DNA of 64,000 bases from Aeoliella straminimaris (GTDB lineage: Bacteria > Planctomycetota > Planctomycetia > Pirellulales > Lacipirellulaceae). This document shows, piece after piece, positions 60,763-64,000 of this stretch (positions are counted from its first letter, which is position 1; the number at the start of each line of letters is the position of its first letter). The notes beneath the pieces were generated by a model that saw only the letters and a list, made by a program, of their open reading frames with translations, was not told where the DNA came from and ran no database searches. Position numbers and translations under genes: made by a program. The stretch spans positions 248,001 through 312,000 of the forward strand of contig NZ_JAMXLR010000077.1 of assembly GCF_024054565.1 (NCBI RefSeq). Direction: 5' to 3'.

Positions 60763-61641
60763 ATGTCGACATCAACCTCTCCGAGAAACGGGAGCGTATC
60801 CACTGTGGACGACCCCCAAATAGGCATCCGCCGACCCGAAGTGTCGTCCAACAAACCGGGGCGCACCGCCAGCGAACTGGCGCAGTATCCCAAGAAGTTT
60901 GCCACCAAGGGTGTGAACTTCTGGTACGGTTCGCACCACGCCCTGCACGACATCAGCCTCATCATTCCCCAGAACTGTGTCACCGCGCTGATCGGTCCTT
61001 CGGGCTGCGGCAAGAGCACCTACTTGCGTTGCTTGAACCGCATGAACGACATGATCGAGCACACCCGCGTCGAAGGCGAGATCCTGCTCGACGGTCAGGA
61101 GATTCGCGGGCCCAAGGTCGACGTGGTCGAACTTCGCAAACGGGTCGGCATGGTCTTCCAGAAGTCCAATCCGTTCCCCAAATCGATCTTCGAGAACATC
61201 GCCTACGGACCACGCGTGGCCGGTTTGCGTTCCCGCGCCCGGCTCGAAGAGATTGTCGAAAGCTCGCTCAAACATGCGGCCCTGTGGGACGAAGTGAAAG
61301 ATCGCCTGAACGATTCGGCCCTCGCACTTTCCGGTGGGCAGCAGCAGCGGCTCTGCATTGCTCGCGCGCTGGCCACCGATCCCGATGTATTGCTGATGGA
61401 CGAACCCGCCTCGGCGCTCGATCCCACCAGCACGTCGCGCATCGAAGACCTGATCTTCGAACTCAAAGACGACTACACCATTGTGATTGTCACCCACAAC
61501 ATGCAGCAAGCTGCTCGCGTGTCGGACCAAACCGCGTTCTTCTACGAAGGACGCTTAATCGAGGCGGGGCCCACCACCGAGGTGTTTACCAACCCCACCA
61601 AGCAAGAAACCGAAGACTACATTACTGGCCGCTTCGGCTAG
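60763..61641 (+). CDS. pstB: phosphate ABC transporter ATP-binding protein PstB
   Basis: The 292-residue ATPase of the phosphate transporter has a family-specific opening (KFATKGVNFWYGSHHALHDI), Walker A IGPSGCGKSTYLRCLNRMND, GMVFQKSNPFPKSIFENIAYG, signature LSGGQQQRLCIARALA, Walker B VLLMDEPASALDPTSTSRIE, and IVTHNMQQAARVSD. The N-terminal 45 residues are longer and more polar than in E. coli. It follows pstA by 65 bases. Confidence 0.95.
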   Translation: MSTSTSPRNGSVSTVDDPQIGIRRPEVSSNKPGRTASELAQYPKKFATKGVNFWYGSHHALHDISLIIPQNCVTALIGPSGCGKSTYLRCLNRMNDMIEHTRVEGEILLDGQEIRGPKVDVVELRKRVGMVFQKSNPFPKSIFENIAYGPRVAGLRSRARLEEIVESSLKHAALWDEVKDRLNDSALALSGGQQQRLCIARALATDPDVLLMDEPASALDPTSTSRIEDLIFELKDDYTIVIVTHNMQQAARVSDQTAFFYEGRLIEAGPTTEVFTNPTKQETEDYITGRFG

Positions 61642-61704
61642 TCGTGGGTCCGCTGATTTTCATGTTGTCACTTTGGGATCACTTAACAAGGTGGTAAGGT
61701 TGTT

Positions 61705-62388
61705 ATGAGCAGACATCTCGAACGCGATCTGCAGAATCTCGAGCGGGCGCTGCTGACGCAGGCCTCGGTCGTCGAGGGCATGATCCGCACGGCCACCCGC
61801 GCACTGTGCGAACGCCAGGCCGATCTCGTGTGGGAAGTGCTCCAACAGGAGCAACTCGTGAATGCCCGCGAAGTGACCATCGAAGAAGAGTGCCTGAAGA
61901 TCCTGGCGCTCAACCAACCGGTCGCCATCGATCTTCGCCGCACCGCCGCGGTGCTGAAGATCAACGGCGACCTCGAGCGCATTGCCGACCTGGCCGTAAA
62001 CCTGGGCGAGCGGGCCCGGTCGCTGGCCGAGCAACCCGACTTTTACGTCTCCGAGAACCTCGAGAAGATGGCCAACATGGCGGTCGAGATGGTTCGCGAG
62101 GCGCTCGACGCCTTTGTGGAGTTCGACGCCAACGCGGCCGCCGACGTCTGCCGTCGCGACAACGAGGTCGACCAGCTCAATCTGCAATTGATCGAAGAAG
62201 TGCACGAAGTGATGCGAACCCGCAGCGACCTGGTCGAGGCCGCGCTGCACTTCTTCTCCGCCACCCGGCATATCGAACGCATTGCCGACCATGCAACCAA
62301 TATTGCTGAAGACGTTATCTACCTGGTGGACGGCGAAATCGCGCGACACCGGCATGAGGACCTCAGGCAGGACAGCTCCGCAGGATAA
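61705..62388 (+). CDS. phoU: phosphate signalling protein PhoU
   Basis: The 227-residue all-helical PhoU protein couples the Pst transporter to the PhoR/PhoB signalling system. It has the two tandem three-helix repeats with metal-binding Glu/Asp clusters (LKINGDLERIADLAVNLGER and ATRHIERIADHATNIAEDVI). The full expected length is present. It follows pstB by 63 bases and precedes phoB. Confidence 0.94.
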   Translation: MSRHLERDLQNLERALLTQASVVEGMIRTATRALCERQADLVWEVLQQEQLVNAREVTIEEECLKILALNQPVAIDLRRTAAVLKINGDLERIADLAVNLGERARSLAEQPDFYVSENLEKMANMAVEMVREALDAFVEFDANAAADVCRRDNEVDQLNLQLIEEVHEVMRTRSDLVEAALHFFSATRHIERIADHATNIAEDVIYLVDGEIARHRHEDLRQDSSAG

Positions 62389-62401
62389 TCGGTAAAGAGT
62401 C

Positions 62402-63112
62402 ATGGCTAAACCCTCTGTATTGATCGTGGAGGATGATCGGTCGCTGGCCGACGTCTTGGATTACAACCTCCGCCAGGATGGTTACGAGACCATTGTCGCG
62501 CGGGATGGGCAGGAAGGGCTGACCCAGGCGCGGCTCAAGGGACCGCAGCTCATCGTGCTCGATCTGATGTTGCCGCTGGTCAACGGGCTCGAGATTTGCC
62601 GCCGGTTGCGATCCGACCCCGCCACGGCCGGCATGCTCATCCTGATGCTCACCGCCAAGGCGGAAGAGACCGATCAGGTGGCTGGCTTCAGCGTCGGTGC
62701 AGACGACTACGTTACCAAGCCGTTCAGCGTCAAAGTGCTGCTCGAACGCATCCGCGCTCTGCTCCGCCGACGCAAAGGGTCGGCCAGTTCCGGCGACACC
62801 CTGGTCAGCCAGGGCATCATGGTCGATCGCGAACGCCACCGGGTAACGGCCGGCGAGGAGTTGCTCGACCTGACGCCCAGCGAGTTCAGTCTGCTGGAAT
62901 CGCTCATCCGCCATCCCGGCCGCGTATTCAGCCGCGCCGAACTGATCGACTCCGCCCTGGGCGGCGACTCTCTGGTGCTCGAGCGAACCATCGACGTCCA
63001 CATTCGCGCACTCCGCAAGAAGCTCGATAAACACGCCGACCTCATCGAAACCGTCCGCGGCGTCGGCTACCGCTTCCGCGACCCCGCCTCGGTGGTGCAA
63101 GCGTCTTGCTGA
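62402..63112 (+). CDS. phoB: PhoB-like response regulator (OmpR/PhoB family)
   Basis: The 236-residue response regulator has a receiver domain (about 1-120) with phosphoacceptor Asp in IVLDLMLPLVNGLE and the Lys in DDYVTKPFSV. The C-terminal winged helix (about 130-230) has LTPSEFSLLESLIRHPGRVF and TIDVHIRALRKKLDKHADLI. It lies 13 bases after phoU. Its usual kinase PhoR is not encoded in the window, which ends this cluster. A phosphate-starvation role follows from its position. Confidence 0.88.
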   Translation: MAKPSVLIVEDDRSLADVLDYNLRQDGYETIVARDGQEGLTQARLKGPQLIVLDLMLPLVNGLEICRRLRSDPATAGMLILMLTAKAEETDQVAGFSVGADDYVTKPFSVKVLLERIRALLRRRKGSASSGDTLVSQGIMVDRERHRVTAGEELLDLTPSEFSLLESLIRHPGRVFSRAELIDSALGGDSLVLERTIDVHIRALRKKLDKHADLIETVRGVGYRFRDPASVVQASC

Positions 63113-63225
63113 CCCGAGCGGACCTAGCCGCCGGACCCAGCATCGCCAGCACCCAGGTGGATTCGCCACACGGCGTGGTCGGCGCGTCACGGTGCGATTG
63201 GTCGTGCGACGATTGAAAGGTTGGC

Positions 63226-63254
63226 TTGACGAATTTTTTCGACCTTGGTATTTT
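63226..63254 (+). promoter_or_regulatory. sigma-70-type promoter of the TetR gene
   Basis: TTGACG (63226-63231), a 17-base spacer and TATTTT (63249-63254) match the -35/-10 consensus closely. The palindromic operator starts at the next base, so repressor binding would block transcription initiation. Confidence 0.75.
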
Positions 63255-63270
63255 GTAAGTGTTCACTTAC
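63255..63270. promoter_or_regulatory. palindromic TetR operator
   Basis: GTAAGTG-TT-CACTTAC is a perfect 16-base inverted repeat directly after the -10 element and 29 bases before the tetR start. It reads as an autoregulatory site. A near-copy lies after the gene at 63911-63926. Confidence 0.8.
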
Positions 63271-63298
63271 TGACAGCCTTTCTGGGAGTCCACCCACC

Positions 63299-63889
63299 AT
63301 GGGACGACCGAGCACGCTTGAAGAGCGACGCAAAACTCTGTTGCCCGTGCTGACGGAAGTCTTCAGCGAACTCGGGTATCGCAGAACGACGATTGCGGAA
63401 TTAGCAGAACGCTGTGGAGTGCAGGAGAACATTCTTTATCGAATGTGGTCCGACAAAAAAGCGATGTTTCTCGCGGCGATCGACTTTCTGTTCTGGAGAC
63501 GGATGGCAAAGTGGCAGCAGGCCCTGGAGTCGGATTCCAGCGGTGATCGAGTCGCCAGGTTGATCGACCTCACTGCCAATGATCTCGGTGAGCAAGGGCT
63601 CTATCGAATTATCTTTTCAGCACTTGGTGAAACGGATGACGCAGATTTCAAGGAGGCGTTGAAGCAGCTTTATCTGCGATATCACCAACGCATCCGAGCC
63701 GAAGTTGCGGCCTATCGCGCCGAGAGGACGTCGAATAACTCACCTGGCGAGGCCGATACGGCCTGGGCCCTGATTGCGATGGTGGCGTTCTTGAATATTG
63801 CGATCGAATTGGATTTGCTGTCCCCGACGGGACGCAAGCGCCTGTTTCAGACGATCAGCAAATTCTTGTTAGATGATGGGAGCGATTGA
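63299..63889 (+). CDS. TetR/AcrR family transcriptional regulator
   Basis: From ATG 63299 (GGGAG upstream) this 196-residue regulator has the N-terminal helix-turn-helix typical of TetR (KTLLPVLTEVFSELGYRRTT then IAELAERCGVQENILYRMWS). A helical ligand-binding C-terminal domain ends IAMVAFLNIAIELDLLSPTG. The flanking GTAAGTN palindromes are its probable operators: one before the gene, one before the next gene. The frame to 63245 would run through the operator and was not used. Confidence 0.9.
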   Translation: MGRPSTLEERRKTLLPVLTEVFSELGYRRTTIAELAERCGVQENILYRMWSDKKAMFLAAIDFLFWRRMAKWQQALESDSSGDRVARLIDLTANDLGEQGLYRIIFSALGETDDADFKEALKQLYLRYHQRIRAEVAAYRAERTSNNSPGEADTAWALIAMVAFLNIAIELDLLSPTGRKRLFQTISKFLLDDGSD

Positions 63890-63910
63890 CGATCTCTATT
63901 TAGTCGTTTT

Positions 63911-63926
63911 GTAAGTAATTAATTAC
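63911..63926. promoter_or_regulatory. second TetR operator-like palindrome
   Basis: GTAAGTA-AT-TAATTAC differs from the first operator in three positions and has one mismatched pair. It sits inside a longer near-palindrome, 63907-63930, whose TTTTGTAA and TTACAAAA ends pair perfectly. It is 15 bases before the next start codon. Confidence 0.7.
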
Positions 63927-63940
63927 AAAAGGAGGGAGTC

Positions 63941-64000
63941 GTGGTAACTGCTATCCCCCAAAGCGAATATCGTCAGCGTCTTGAGGACCTGCAAAAGGAG
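63941..64000 (+). CDS. gene truncated by window edge, possible M24 peptidase N-terminus
   Basis: GTG 63941, with GGAGG six bases upstream, opens a frame that reads VTAIPQSEYRQRLEDLQKE through the last base. The P-x-S-E-Y-x-x-R-L pattern is common at the start of creatinase/aminopeptidase-P-like (M24) proteins, but 20 residues are too few to be certain. It is probably the target of the adjacent TetR regulator, given the operator 15 bases upstream. Confidence 0.55.
   Translation, partial: MVTAIPQSEYRQRLEDLQKE

Noticed and set aside
1..64000. tRNA, rRNA, CRISPR array or prophage
   Set aside because: No cloverleaf-type T-arm motifs in intergenic DNA, no rRNA-like sequence, no spaced direct repeats and no phage structural genes were seen on reading both strands; a covariance search was not possible here.

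Overview
The window reads as a single high-GC chromosome segment from a member of the Planctomycetota, most likely the Pirellulales. The evidence is the gene content. There is a very large secreted protein with the LEPR-XLL-type N-terminal motif (here LENRHLLA), lamin-tail, LamG-like, CotH-kinase and dockerin domains. There are also a PEP-CTERM protein, a second CotH kinase, a short ECF sigma factor of the planctomycete type, MCE/Lpt envelope transport genes, a MoxR/DUF58/DUF4129 cluster, and frequent GTG/TTG starts. No rRNA, tRNA, CRISPR array, prophage or complete insertion sequence was seen.

Layout. 1-5.5 kb: envelope functions (truncated mlaF-like ATPase, MCE protein, PEGA lipoprotein, PP2C phosphatase, LptF/G permease). 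5.7-8.8 kb: a histidine kinase and a sigma-54 activator. 9.4-13 kb: lexA divergent from a secreted HtrA-like protease that is translationally coupled to a degenerate protease with a PDZ domain inserted inside the protease fold. 13.1-20.7 kb: WD40 protein, monooxygenase, proB, a PIN/RHH toxin-antitoxin pair, two CNNM transporters, a small membrane protein and an SGNH hydrolase. 20.8-24.5 kb: a large membrane VWA protein and a lipoprotein. 24.5-31.3 kb: a looser, accessory-looking stretch with long non-coding gaps, an ECF sigma factor, a stand-alone MacB-core-like lipoprotein, small ORFs, an FHA protein, a PEP-CTERM FG-GAP protein and a repeat pair around it. 31.4-41.4 kb: extracellular proteins (CotH, carboxypeptidase-regulatory repeats, giant CotH/dockerin protein). 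41.6-47.7 kb: nadR/pnuC salvage pair divergent from moxR-DUF58-DUF4129. 47.7-50.5 kb: a RAYT transposase with REP hairpins, a hairpin-rich gap and an MFS permease. 50.5-55.1 kb: TPR protein, ABC-2 permease and small proteins. 55.2-55.5 kb: a strong sigma-54-type promoter followed about 250 nt later by a strong intrinsic terminator with no credible ORF between them, a candidate sigma-54-dependent small RNA. 55.6-63.1 kb: cNMP-binding patatin phospholipase, then pstS-pstC-pstA-pstB-phoU-phoB. 63.2-64 kb: a TetR regulator with clear operators and the start of its likely target gene.

How the genes fit together. The pst-phoU-phoB cluster is a complete phosphate uptake and signalling unit except for the PhoR kinase, with TTAACA-type direct repeats before pstS. 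PnuC imports nicotinamide riboside, and the overlapping NadR phosphorylates and adenylates it to NAD. MoxR, DUF58 and DUF4129 proteins form the usual envelope-associated set. Start codons were moved downstream of the longest ORF wherever a Shine-Dalgarno sequence, signal peptide or family N-terminus argued for it; these choices are stated per entry.
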